NCBI RefSeq assembly: GCF_026167525.1
Contig: NZ_CP110679.1
Coordinates: 2,653,501 to 2,717,500, forward strand
Length of the DNA: 64,000 bases
Direction of reading: 5' to 3'
Source: Sphingomonas sp. M1-B02
GTDB taxonomy: Bacteria; Pseudomonadota; Alphaproteobacteria; Sphingomonadales; Sphingomonadaceae
Under the pieces are notes generated by a model that was not told where the DNA came from, did not search any database, and saw only the letters and a program-made list of their open reading frames with translations. This document shows, one piece after another, positions 26,814 to 35,679 of the stretch. The stretch's first letter is position 1; every line of letters begins with the position of its first letter. Position numbers and translations under genes: made by a program.

Positions 26814-27380
26814 ATGAGTTCCACGACCAACCAATCCGCCGCGGTCCCTTCTACGCATCGCCCTGAGATCGTCGCGCGGCAACGCGTGCGGCGAGCACCC
26901 GGCAGTCAGCCCGAGGTTCCGGCAACGGCCGCCGTATCGCTGGCAGTTAGTAAGCCGGCCAGCGGTTCGTTTGACAAACAGCAAGCATCACCCGTCGGCT
27001 ACAAGATGCCCCCGCTGCACACGCGCTTTCCGAAGGGCCGCTCTGGCAACCCCAAGGGGCGTCCTAAAGGCTCCAAAGGCCTCAAAACTCTGATTCGTGA
27101 ATTGATGACTGCAAAAGTGACAATTCGCACTTCTGGAGGTCCCCAGCGCATGACCCGCATGGAGGTGGCGCTCCACAAGGTTGCGGAGAAGGCATTTTCG
27201 GGCGACCTACGCTCGCTGCAAACCCTGATCTCTCTTTATGCGGACAGCGTGCCGGACGAGCAGCCAAAGAGCGGCGACAGTGAGCGCACCGTACCAGTGT
27301 TCGATATGGACGCACATGACCTCGCGATCCTTGAGGCCTTGCGCGCGACCGTTGCCGCCGAAGAGCGAGAACCGTCATGA
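26814..27380 (+). CDS. DUF5681 domain protein, likely terminase-associated
   Basis: 188 residues. A disordered, Pro/Ser/Ala-rich N-terminus is followed by the DUF5681 core TRFPKGRSGNPKGRPKGSKG, LKTLIRELMTAKVTIRT and MEVALHKVAEKAFSGDLRSL. Proteins with this GNPKGRPKGS motif are usually encoded directly upstream of phage terminase large subunits, and a small-subunit-like role is suspected but not shown. The ATG at 26814 has GGAG about 9 nt upstream. The stop overlaps the terminase ATG (ATGA), so the two are translationally coupled. Confidence 0.8.
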   Translation: MSSTTNQSAAVPSTHRPEIVARQRVRRAPGSQPEVPATAAVSLAVSKPASGSFDKQQASPVGYKMPPLHTRFPKGRSGNPKGRPKGSKGLKTLIRELMTAKVTIRTSGGPQRMTRMEVALHKVAEKAFSGDLRSLQTLISLYADSVPDEQPKSGDSERTVPVFDMDAHDLAILEALRATVAAEEREPS

Positions 27381-28681
27381 ACGAGCTTTTGTCGGCCGCG
27401 TTGCGGCAGTATTTCTCGCTGTTCTTGGCTCGGGTGTTCGGCGATTTGCATCCTGGCGCGGGTCCGCTGGGCCGGTCCTGGTATTTGGAGGCGATCTGCC
27501 AAGCATTGATTGGTGCGACCGGGTCTGAGGGGGCGCGGCTGGTCATCACAATGCCACCCCGTCATCTCAAATCCATCGCGGCGTCGGTAGCTCTTACCGC
27601 GTTCTTGCTGGGACGTGACCCGACGCGCCGGATCATGGTTGCTACCTACAGCCAGGATCTCGCCCGTCTGCACGCGACGCAGTGCCGGGCCATCATGCAA
27701 TCCGAATGGTATCGCCGATTGTTTCCGGGAACCGTGATTGCGGACGACGGAAATCGCATGCTCGAGATCGTCACAACGAAGGGAGGCGGCCGAAAGGCCG
27801 TTTCGGTCGGTGGTACGGTAACGGGCTATGGCGCTGACATCATCATAGTCGATGACTGTCTTAAGGCGGACGATGCACGAAGCGAGGCCAAGCGCGAAGA
27901 GGCGAAAGCCTGGTTCGACGGAACGCTGGCAACCCGCCTTAATTCCCCAGGCGGCGGTGCGATCATCTCAATCTCGCAGCGCCTGCACGAAGTCGATCTG
28001 GCAGGGCTATTGATCGAAAAGGGCTATGATCACCTCTGCCTGCCCGCCGTCGCGGAGCGTGACGAGCGAATTCAGATTGGACCACATCGCTACCATCAAC
28101 GCAGGGTCGGCGACGTGCTCGATCGCCCGGGCCTCACACGCGAGAAGCTGGAAGCCGAACGGCGCAATCTCGGGCCTCAGGTCTATTCTGCGCAATACCA
28201 GCAGAACCCGGTAGCGCCTGAGGGCAATCTAATCCGGATGGACTGGTTCCCCACCTATGAAGGCGAGATATTGCCGGAGGACTGCGAAAAGGTCTTCCAG
28301 AGTTGGGACACCGCCTCGAGTGAGGAGCCGACGGCTGATTTTTCGGTCTGCACGACATGGGGGTATCGGGAGAGGCGGTTTCATCTGCTCGATGTATTTC
28401 GCGCCAGGCTCGCTTTCCCGGACCTCAAGAAGGCGGTGCTGCGCCACCAGCGCAGGTGGCAGCCAGACCAGGTGATCATCGAGGACACTGGAACGGGCAA
28501 GTCGCTGTGGCAGGAGTTTCGCTCCAGCGGCGAATTGCGACCGCAGATGTGGGCTGTCTCTGGCGACAAGGAATCCCGCTTAATTGGTGTTACCGGACAG
28601 CTTGAGGCTGGGATGGCCTTTGGACAGAGATCTGCGTTGCCATGCCGGCGATCCAGGCGCTTGGCGAGGGCTGGGACGTGA
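27377..28681 (+). pseudogene. Phage terminase large subunit, C-terminally truncated and fused to foreign sequence
   Basis: The frame is 434 residues. The ATPase part shows RLVITMPPRHLKSIAASVAL (Walker A-like), TRRIMVATYSQDLARLHATQ and ADIIIVDDCLKADDARSEAK (Walker B). The nuclease part shows VFQSWDTASSEEPTADFSVC and PDQVIIEDTGTGKSLWQEFR. Terminase-like sequence ends at about residue 412 (RLIGVTGQLEAG, near 28612). From there the frame runs into DNA that in another frame encodes a YcaC-like hydrolase, so the last ~22 residues are not terminase and the natural C-terminus is lost. Packaging function is therefore unlikely. No portal, protease or capsid gene follows. Confidence 0.85.
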
Positions 28682-28920
28682 CGGTCATCACCGATGCGTC
28701 GGGCGGCACCTCGGTGGAAGCGCATCAGGTTGCGGTTCAGCGCATGATCGCCGCGGGCGCGAACATGATGACGTGGCTGGCCCTGGCAGCGGAATGGCAG
28801 CGCGACTGGGCCCGGATGGAAACGGCAGGCGCCATGACAGAAATCATGAAGCACCACGCCGCCGGCAGCGGCATCGCTTTCCTGTGGGAGCAGCAGCTGC
28901 TCAACACACCGGTGATCCGA
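28612..28920 (+). pseudogene. C-terminal fragment of a YcaC/isochorismatase-like hydrolase
   Basis: In the frame of the ATG at 28642, the sequence reads GLWTEICVAMPAIQALGEGW, then VVTDASGG-like VTVITDASGGTSVEAHQVAV, then [20 protein letters not shown] and [12 protein letters not shown]. This is the C-terminal half of the YcaC family, including the TEICVA segment that normally holds the nucleophilic cysteine. The first half is missing: an in-frame TGA lies at 28603-28605 and the preceding DNA belongs to the terminase. The 3' end runs into the oxidoreductase remnant on the other strand near 28910-28930. It is a relic with no evident function. Confidence 0.8.
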
Positions 28921-29809
28921 GCCAGAGGCAGCACCGCTCCGATCACCGGCTTGACCAGGCCGCGTTCGACAAGGGTTGTCACCGCGTCCAGTTTGCCTCG
29001 GTTCTGCCGGGTGAAGACGAAATGGTAGGCGGCGTTCTTTCCCCAGGCTTCGACCAGGTTCTGCGGCTGCGCGATGTCGACGATGCTGACCACCCGTCCC
29101 GCATCTGCGAGCGCGAGCGCACTTCTCGTCAGCGTATCGCCGCCGATGGTGTCGAACACGACGTTCACCCCTTGCCCCTGCGTCAGGTCCGCCACGGCGG
29201 TGACATAGTCATCGAAGGTATGGTCGATGACCTCGTCCGCTCCGAGCGAACGCACGAACGCATGGTTGCTCCGGCGCGCTGTCGTGATGACCCGCGCGCC
29301 GATCGCCTTGGCAAGCTGGATCGCCACCGTACCGACACCGCCGGCACCGCCGTGGATATGGTTTCGTGAACGGCGAGCTGCGCACGGCTTACCAGCGCTT
29401 CCCAGACCGTGCCACCGACCAGCGTGAGGCTGGCCGCCTCCAGATGGGTGATGTTGCGTGGCTTGCGGGCGACCAGTTCGACATCGGCCACGTGCTGCTC
29501 CGCGGAGGAGCCCGGACCGCCAAAGATCTTTGGGGTGTAGTACACCTCGTCGCCGACATCCAACTCGGTCACGTACTCCCCCTTCTCGTCCACGACGCCG
29601 GAAACGTCGTGACCGATGATGGCGGGCAGAGGCACGTAGTCGACGTAGTCGCCACGTCGGATCTGATAGTCGAGGGGATTGATGGCGGTGGCGTGAACGC
29701 GCACCCGGACCTGCCGAGGGCCGACAGCCGGTACGGCAACATTGCGCAGCTCAAGAGCGTCGAAGCCACCGAACTTGCTGAGGACGATCGCTTTCATGGT
29801 GCTAATCAT
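28905..29809 (-). pseudogene. Zinc-type alcohol dehydrogenase / quinone oxidoreductase, frameshifted and 3' truncated
   Basis: The first part (from the ATG at 29809, with AAAAGGTAAGAGC upstream) reads [40 protein letters not shown] and [17 protein letters not shown], a normal MDR N-terminus. At about 29353-29362 the frame is lost. The nucleotide-binding part continues in another frame as [20 protein letters not shown], then [20 protein letters not shown] and [20 protein letters not shown]. It ends near [15 protein letters not shown] at about 28915, short of the family C-terminus, where it meets the hydrolase fragment from the other strand. Two independent lesions make this a pseudogene. It probably once followed the SDR gene in an operon. 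Confidence 0.82.
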
Positions 29810-29918
29810 GCTCTTACCTTTTCTCAAGTCCGACTGTGGGTCGTCTAAACCAGCGGCAGCGCCAGCAGGCCGGACCCGGACATCGGCGGCCCTTCACTGA
29901 CGCGGGACGAACACGTCC

Positions 29919-30659
29919 TCAGGCGAGTGCGCCCGCGTCGGCGTTGAGGATGGCGCCAGTGATCACGCTCGCCGCGGGGCTTGCGAGGAACACAACCGCA
30001 TTCGCGATCTCGCGCGGTTCGGCATAACGCCCGAGCGACGTCATGCCCCGCTGGAAGTCGGCGCCGTCGCCAGAGGCGGGGTTCGCATCGGTGTCGGTAG
30101 ACCCGGGCTGTACGAGGTTAACGGTGATACCACTGGGGCCGAGTTCGCGCGAAAGTCCGCGCGTGAACGACGTCAGCGCGGCCTTCGAGACGGCATAGGC
30201 AGTGACGCCTGGAAACGGGACCCGCTCGCCCAGACCCGACCCGATGGTGACGATGCGCCCCCCGGTCGGCAGATGCGGGATGGCGGCCTTGGCGAACAGC
30301 ATCGGCGCACGCACGTTCACGTCCATGAGCTTCTGATATTCCTGGAGGTCCAGTTCCGCGATCGGAGCGTAATATCCGATCGCGGCGCTATTGATGAGGA
30401 TGTCGAGCCCGCCGAGCGCGGCGACAGCCTCGCTGACGGCGCGCGTAATCGCCTCGGGATCGGCGCTGTCGGCCTGGATAGCGGCGGCGCCTCGCCCTAT
30501 CGCCTCGATCGACTCGGTCACCGCTCGAGCCTTCTCGGCCGAATTCTGGTAGGTGAAGGCGACGTCGGCGCCGTTCTCCGCCAGCGCCACTGCGACCGCG
30601 GCGCCGATCCCGCGCGATCCCCCCGAAACTAGCGCGCGCTTTCCACTGAGGTCGATCAT
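29919..30659 (-). CDS. SDR family oxidoreductase (3-oxoacyl-ACP reductase-like)
   Basis: 246 residues, intact. The cofactor motif is GGSRGIGAAVAVALAENGAD near the N-terminus; the substrate-side motif is INSAAIGYYAPIAELDLQEY, and the catalytic Ser-Tyr-Lys is in IVTIGSGLGERVPFPGVTAYAVSK (Tyr in TAYAVSK). The C-terminal PGSTDTDAN and ITGAILNADAGALA complete the classical SDR fold. NADP(H) dependence is likely from the basic environment after the glycine motif. The substrate is unknown. It precedes the broken oxidoreductase on the same strand by about 110 bp, suggesting a former two-gene operon with the YcaC fragment as a neighbour. Confidence 0.92.
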   Translation of the reverse strand: MIDLSGKRALVSGGSRGIGAAVAVALAENGADVAFTYQNSAEKARAVTESIEAIGRGAAAIQADSADPEAITRAVSEAVAALGGLDILINSAAIGYYAPIAELDLQEYQKLMDVNVRAPMLFAKAAIPHLPTGGRIVTIGSGLGERVPFPGVTAYAVSKAALTSFTRGLSRELGPSGITVNLVQPGSTDTDANPASGDGADFQRGMTSLGRYAEPREIANAVVFLASPAASVITGAILNADAGALA

Positions 30660-31110
30660 CGACTTGTCCCTCCTGGTCGCGAGGGATCGCGACGATGTCA
30701 GACCTATTCTGGGATCGGAATCCGGCTTTGCTTAGGCTTGGGAACTGCTCAGCTGTGTCGCCGAAGCGGGAACACCGCCGGTCAGGACATCCCCGGGACG
30801 GATGGCGGAGGTCGGTCCGGCGGCGGGATGAATTCGCAGTCGATCCCGCGCTAACGGCTACCCGGCAACAAATGGCCCGAGGCGCACTCTTGAACTATTC
30901 CGCAGGCGTCACCATCTGGCGCTCAAGGCAAGTTTGTTACCTCGCCAACGAGATAGCCAAAGTGTGTTTCCGGTCACTCCTGACGGCTAATATTGGAAAA
31001 AACTGGGCTTAGGGGCCGCTCTGGATCAGGGCGGCCCCTTTTCATTGGGCGCTGCCGCTCGTCCGCGCTTCGGCAACTTCAGGCTCCAGGATCGCCCTGG
31101 TGGCACCCCT
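30660..31110. other. Intergenic stretch without a supported gene
   Basis: About 450 bp. Short frames exist on both strands but show no family features or ribosome-binding sites. The only clear signal is the hairpin and T-run at 31011-31042. Confidence 0.5.
31011..31042 (+). terminator. Rho-independent terminator, plus-strand orientation
   Basis: Stem GGGGCCGC / GGGCGGCCCC around TCTGGATCA, then TTTT. It points rightwards, yet no plus-strand gene was found upstream, so it may belong to an unseen small RNA or to a deleted gene. Confidence 0.7.
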
Positions 31111-31986
31111 TCACCGAAGCTCACTGAATGGGATATCACCCAGGTTAGTTGCCGGCATTTTGGGGAAGGCCGTGTATCCAGGCCGCCTGATGTTGCGCCG
31201 GGTTTCATCGTAATAGACCGAGAGAATCCCCGACAGCAGGAACTGGAAGCCGTGGTGCAGGTGCTCCTCAGTCTGCTCCAAATAGCGGTATTTGGCCTTC
31301 TTGTTCTGCTCCGTGATCTTTTCCGGCGGCCTCGCTTTGAAGACGTGCCAACCCGATAGGTCACCGATGAAGCCGACCATGTCGTCGTAGGAGACGGGCG
31401 GCGTGTAGATATCCTTCAGTTTTTGGAAGATCTGTTTTTCCTTGGCCACGGCGCTGTCGGCCAACTCGGCGGCCGCGCCGACTAACGCCAGAAAAGGTCC
31501 GCGGCGCCGTTGCTCGGGTTTGTTCCGATCACAGCGGCAGATATGCGAGACATTCAGCAGCGTCTTACATTCCACGGCGATGTCGGCGTCTCGAAGTTTC
31601 TTCTTGACGGACAGAACGGCCACTACGCCCTCCGGCGGAACGATCACCGTCTCGCCCATGCGCTGAAACACCGGATAGGTGCCCGTGTCATAAACGATGA
31701 TGTCCAGCTGGCTCGAGTGCGCGTCCGTCTCCTTGGATCTAGCGCGGTCGTTCTTGCCGGTTTTTACAGCCGGCCGCAGTACGAAGCCGGTGAGAACCTC
31801 GAGATCTCTGGGCAGGTATTTCTGGAGATAGCTGCGTATTAAGGCCTCAACGTAGCGGCCATCCTCGCCCCGGTGCTCCGCCCCTTCCGTGACAGGGTGC
31901 GGCAGCAGCGTTTCAAATTGCCGGTACACGGCCAAAAGCGCGCTGACTTCCTGGTTCCAGAATTTGCGGAGCCTCTGACCGTCCAT
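31111..31986 (-). CDS. DUF6602 domain protein, nuclease-like
   Basis: 291 residues from the ATG at 31986, which has AGAAAGG upstream. Recognisable features are LLPHPVTEGAEHRGEDGRYV, LIRSYLQKYLPRDLEVLTGF, SSQLDIIVYDTGTYPVF and EGVVAVLSVKKKLRDADIAV. The D-x(n)-V-x-V-K-K arrangement looks like a restriction-endonuclease (PD-(D/E)XK) core in which the middle acidic residue is replaced, so activity is uncertain. The C-terminal half (HVFKARPPEKITEQNKKAKY and LEQTEEHLHHGFQFLLSGIL) is of unknown function. DUF6602 proteins often lie in accessory regions. It is downstream of the polyamine-type operon but 210 bp away from it, so co-transcription is doubtful. Confidence 0.7.
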   Translation of the reverse strand: MDGQRLRKFWNQEVSALLAVYRQFETLLPHPVTEGAEHRGEDGRYVEALIRSYLQKYLPRDLEVLTGFVLRPAVKTGKNDRARSKETDAHSSQLDIIVYDTGTYPVFQRMGETVIVPPEGVVAVLSVKKKLRDADIAVECKTLLNVSHICRCDRNKPEQRRRGPFLALVGAAAELADSAVAKEKQIFQKLKDIYTPPVSYDDMVGFIGDLSGWHVFKARPPEKITEQNKKAKYRYLEQTEEHLHHGFQFLLSGILSVYYDETRRNIRRPGYTAFPKMPATNLGDIPFSELR

Positions 31987-32196
31987 GGCGCCTTTCTGCC
32001 TGACAAGCGTCGACCTGCAACTAGCTGCCGCGCGGGCCCTGGGCAATCGGACGATGTGGGCGGCTAGAGGAACGGCCAAGACTGGGACTTTCCGCTCATT
32101 CCTGCAGCACGGACGGATCGCCGGTCTGCACTGAGTATTCGAGTAGTCACCGCACGGCCGTCACGTTGTGCGGTGCCGATCTTCAACGAAGTTCCA

Positions 32197-32550
32197 CTAA
32201 TCGCGATACGCGCGGACGAGCAGGGTTTGGCGAGCAATTTGTGCGCCGAGTAGCTCTGCAATGGTGGCAAGTCCGGCGTCCAGATCATGCTTGCGGCCGC
32301 ACAGGAAGATATCGATGCACGCGGTGCCATATTCGGGCCAGGTGTGGATCGAGATATGCGATTCGGCGAGCATGGCCACACCGGTGACGCCCATGCCGGA
32401 ACCGAAGCTGTGAAGCCGCACTTGGAGCAAGGTCGCGCCCGCCGCCGTAGCTGCGTCGACCAAGCACCGCTCGATGTGCGCGGTGTCGTCGAGCCGCTTG
32501 CCGCCGGTCAGGTCCGCGATCAGGTGATGGCCGTCGAACCTATCCGTCAC
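32197..32550 (-). CDS. speD: S-adenosylmethionine decarboxylase proenzyme (prokaryotic class 1B, SpeD/SpeH-like)
   Basis: 117 residues. The self-cleavage site is in LAESHISIHTWPEYGTACID, where the bond before the Ser of ESHIS is cut to make the pyruvoyl group; FGSGMGVTGVAML precedes it and the catalytic Cys is in DIFLCGRKHDLDAGLA. The enzyme supplies decarboxylated AdoMet as aminopropyl donor. Its start overlaps the FAD oxidoreductase stop by four bases. The membrane-anchored spermidine synthase two genes upstream would use its product. It ends the cluster. Confidence 0.94.
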   Translation of the reverse strand: MTDRFDGHHLIADLTGGKRLDDTAHIERCLVDAATAAGATLLQVRLHSFGSGMGVTGVAMLAESHISIHTWPEYGTACIDIFLCGRKHDLDAGLATIAELLGAQIARQTLLVRAYRD

Positions 32551-34154
32551 AACAGACTCTCATATCCATGACCGAGCAGGGCCATCGCGTCCTCAGCGGC
32601 GCGGACGCCGTGATAGTGCGCCTCTTCGAAAAGCGACAGGCCACTAAGATCGGAATGCGCCAGAAAAAGGGGTGGTTTCGGCCGGGCCGCTTCGCCGTGC
32701 TCAAGGAAGCCCGGCGTCGGGCGGATCATGGCGTGGCCCCAGCGCCATAGCTCAATGCTGCGAATCGCATCGTCGAGATCAGGATGCATGGCGAGCAGGT
32801 CGTCGCGTACCATGCGTTTCCATTCCTCGGCGGGCCGCGCAAGCAGCAGGCGGCGGCCGACTTCCGGAGTCATGTCCGACAACGGCAGATACCACGTCAG
32901 CACCGTGGCATTGGTGATCGCGGCCGGCCCCTGGTGCGTTGCGACGACATAGCCGAGCGAATTGCTGGTGCTCGACACATTGTCCCAGGCAAGCGGCACG
33001 CCGCGGCCCTGCGGCAAGCGATCGACGGTGATGTTGGCAACCAGCCACGGCGCGTAGCTGAAGCCCTTGGCATCGCCCGGAAGCGGGCACAGCCTTGCAG
33101 TGACGAAGTGCGGGGTCGCCAGGATTGCGGCGCGGGCGCGTGTGCGGACGGTGCGGTTGGCCGCAACATCGAAACTGTCGACCGTCACGCCCGGTTCGTG
33201 CCGGGCAACGGAATGGACGATCCGGCCAGAGGCGATCCGATCGGGGAAGGCCGCGGCTAGGCACTGGACCAACCGTCCATTGCCCTCCGGCCAGGTGAGT
33301 TCATTGTCGCCCGCGCCATTTGCCGCCCAGCCGCGCCGCCCGGCGAAATAATGAATGCCTGCCCAGGCGGAGACGGCATCGGGCTCCGTCCCGTAATCGT
33401 CGCGCATTGCGTAGCGGACATGCGCACGCAACACCGGCGACTGCCATCCTTGGCCATCGAGCCAGTCGGCGAAGGATCGGCCGTCGAGTGCGCGCAGATG
33501 TGGCTCGTATGAGCTATAGGCCACCGGCGAGGCGAAGCCGGGCTTGCCGTCGCTGCCGACATAACTCGAAAAGCGCCGCATCTGCGCCGCGAACGCGGCG
33601 AGGTCTTGGCGGTCGCGATCGGTGAGACCGGTACGTGGGATCAACCCCTCTTGCCAGCGCCCCTGCCAGAACAACCGCTCCTCAAGATCGGCGCAGAGCT
33701 GTTCGGGATCATAGACGGGCACGCCATCGGCATCGCCGGTGATCATGCCGAACTGGCGGAGCATGTGCCGCAGCGCTTTTGCCTCGCGGTTGGCCACGGG
33801 CAGATAATGCGCACCCAAGGGATAGGCGGACACGGCATTGCGCCCGTTTCGCGCGTTGCCGCCCGGCTGGTCCTCTAGTTCCAGCAGCTTGAAGCGGGTG
33901 AACCCGGCATCGGCAAGCCGCCATCCTGCCGAGAGGCCGGCCACTCCGCCGCCGGCGATCACAATATCGGCATCTTCGGTAACGCTTGGCGCTGGAAAGC
34001 CGCCCATTCGCAGCCGGTGACCGCGCGCGAGGTCTGCGCCGCCGAGCTGTCCCGGCGGCAGCGCCTCCGGCCCCTTGAGCGCATAGGCCAGCCCGCCTGC
34101 GGCCGCCGCCGACGCCACGCCCAGCCCCAGCACCGCGCGCCGGTCAGCCTTCAT
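32547..34154 (-). CDS. FAD-dependent oxidoreductase (amine-oxidase-like) with Tat-like signal
   Basis: 535 residues. The N-terminus MKADRRAVLGLGVASAAAAG looks like a twin-arginine signal, so export of the folded flavoprotein is likely. The dinucleotide-binding motif is ADIVIAGGGVAGLSAGWRLA at about 64-84, followed by LLELEDQPGGNARNGRNAVS, as in flavin monoamine oxidases. The C-terminal FAD segment LFLAHSDLSGLSLFEEAHYH is also typical. Its place between spermidine synthase (11-base overlap) and SpeD (4-base overlap) suggests that it oxidises a polyamine or a polyamine conjugate in the periplasm; this is inference. Confidence 0.85.
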   Translation of the reverse strand: MKADRRAVLGLGVASAAAAGGLAYALKGPEALPPGQLGGADLARGHRLRMGGFPAPSVTEDADIVIAGGGVAGLSAGWRLADAGFTRFKLLELEDQPGGNARNGRNAVSAYPLGAHYLPVANREAKALRHMLRQFGMITGDADGVPVYDPEQLCADLEERLFWQGRWQEGLIPRTGLTDRDRQDLAAFAAQMRRFSSYVGSDGKPGFASPVAYSSYEPHLRALDGRSFADWLDGQGWQSPVLRAHVRYAMRDDYGTEPDAVSAWAGIHYFAGRRGWAANGAGDNELTWPEGNGRLVQCLAAAFPDRIASGRIVHSVARHEPGVTVDSFDVAANRTVRTRARAAILATPHFVTARLCPLPGDAKGFSYAPWLVANITVDRLPQGRGVPLAWDNVSSTSNSLGYVVATHQGPAAITNATVLTWYLPLSDMTPEVGRRLLLARPAEEWKRMVRDDLLAMHPDLDDAIRSIELWRWGHAMIRPTPGFLEHGEAARPKPPLFLAHSDLSGLSLFEEAHYHGVRAAEDAMALLGHGYESLL

Positions 34155-35679
34155 ATTTGCTCCAGGCGTCGGCGAACTCGCGGACGAGCACCTGATTATC
34201 GAGCCGGTTCACCGGGGTCGGCCGGCGCGCCATATCGGGAGGGAAGTCGAACAGGCGCCGGTCGCCTTCCAGAGTGAGAAAGCGTCCCCCCGCCGGGATG
34301 CGCGCCTCAGCGGGAATCGGCCCTGCCCCCGCCAGCATAAAACCCCATTCGCCGAAGCTCGGCACATAAACATGATACCCGCGAGTCTGAAAGCCGGCTG
34401 CCTCCATGGTCGTCGCGACCGTCCAGAACGCCATCGGGGCGACGAGCGGCGAGGTGCTCTGCACGGCGATCATACCGCCCGGAGCGAGCAGCTTGCGGAG
34501 CGCGCGGTAGAAGGTCTCGGTGTAGAGCTTGCCGACCGAATAATCGACCGGATCGGGGAAATCGACGATGATCGCGTCATATTGTCCGGGATTCTCGCGC
34601 GCCCAGCGAAACCCGTCTGCATTGATGACGGTCATACGCTTGTCGGTGAGCGATCCCCGGTTGAGTGCGGTCAGCATGCCCGTCTGCGAGAACAGGCTGG
34701 TCATTTCACCGTCGAGATCGACCAAGGTCAGCTTCTTGACCTCGGGATGCTTGAGCACCTCGCGTGCGGCCAGCCCGTCACCGCCGCCAAAGATCAGCAC
34801 GTTTGCCGGATTGACGACGCGGCCCAATGCCGGATGCACCAGTGCTTCGTGATAGCGATACTCATCTTGCGACGAGAATTGCAGATTGCCATTGAGATAG
34901 AGCCTTAGATCATCGTCACGTCGGGTGAGCACCACGCGCTGAAACTTGGTGTTCACCGCATAGATCACCGGCTCGCCATAGCTGCCGACCTCCGCCCAGC
35001 GCTGGAGGCGGTCCGACGCGACGAAACCACTGCCAAGCGCCAGGAGGACGAGGATGGCCGCCACCTTTTCGGCGCGGAAACGTGATGTGCGCGGCAAAGC
35101 GAACAGCAGTGCGAGTGCCACCCCGGCGTTGAGTATTCCGAACAAGAAGCCAGTGCGGATCATGCCGAGATGGGGCATCAGCAGCAGTGGGAATAACAGG
35201 CTCGCGACCAGCGCTCCGACATAGTCGAAGGTTAGCACGTTCGACACCGTTTCGCGGAAATCGAAGCCGCGGAGGATCCGGATCAATAGGGGGATTTCCA
35301 GACCGACGAGGAAGCCGATCGCGAGAACCAGCCCATAGAGCGCGACGCGAAAATGCTCGATCAGAGGGAACAGCATGAACAAGGCACAGGCCGAAGCGCC
35401 GCCCAACGCAGCGATCAGCAGCTCGACCCGCACGAACAGCCGCATTTCGTCGCGCTTCACATAGCGAGAGCACCAGCTGCCGACGCCCATTGCGAACAGA
35501 TAGGTGCCGATGACGGTGGAAAATTGAGTGACGCTGTCGCCGAGCAGATAGCTGGCAAGCGTACTCGCCAGCAGTTCGTAGATCAGGCCGCAGGTTGAGA
35601 CGACAAAGGCAGAGACCAGCAGTGCGATGGCAGAGGCCGACGCGCGTGGTTTGGGAGCAACCGGATCGCCCTCAGCCAT
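34144..35679 (-). CDS. Membrane-anchored spermidine synthase-like aminopropyltransferase
   Basis: 511 residues from the ATG at 35679. Seven or so membrane segments fill residues 15-220 (SAFVVSTCGLIYELLASTLA, LYGLVLAIGFLVGLEIPLLI, LASLLFPLLLMPHLGMIRTG). The soluble half is a spermidine synthase fold: FSSQDEYRYHEALVHPALG, VLIFGGGDGLAAREVLKHPE, LVDLDGEMTSLFSQ, and IIVDFPDPVDYSVGKLYTE. Fusion of an integral membrane part to SpeE is a known variant of unclear substrate. It overlaps DUF350 by 8 bases and the FAD gene by 11, so it is embedded in the operon. It probably transfers aminopropyl groups from SpeD's product at the membrane. Confidence 0.9.
   Translation of the reverse strand: MAEGDPVAPKPRASASAIALLVSAFVVSTCGLIYELLASTLASYLLGDSVTQFSTVIGTYLFAMGVGSWCSRYVKRDEMRLFVRVELLIAALGGASACALFMLFPLIEHFRVALYGLVLAIGFLVGLEIPLLIRILRGFDFRETVSNVLTFDYVGALVASLLFPLLLMPHLGMIRTGFLFGILNAGVALALLFALPRTSRFRAEKVAAILVLLALGSGFVASDRLQRWAEVGSYGEPVIYAVNTKFQRVVLTRRDDDLRLYLNGNLQFSSQDEYRYHEALVHPALGRVVNPANVLIFGGGDGLAAREVLKHPEVKKLTLVDLDGEMTSLFSQTGMLTALNRGSLTDKRMTVINADGFRWARENPGQYDAIIVDFPDPVDYSVGKLYTETFYRALRKLLAPGGMIAVQSTSPLVAPMAFWTVATTMEAAGFQTRGYHVYVPSFGEWGFMLAGAGPIPAEARIPAGGRFLTLEGDRRLFDFPPDMARRPTPVNRLDNQVLVREFADAWSKYEG

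Noticed and set aside
30695..31012. Plus-strand frame before the terminator at 31011
   Set aside because: Arg/Ser-rich without motifs or a ribosome-binding site; the overlap with a terminator is not enough to call a gene.
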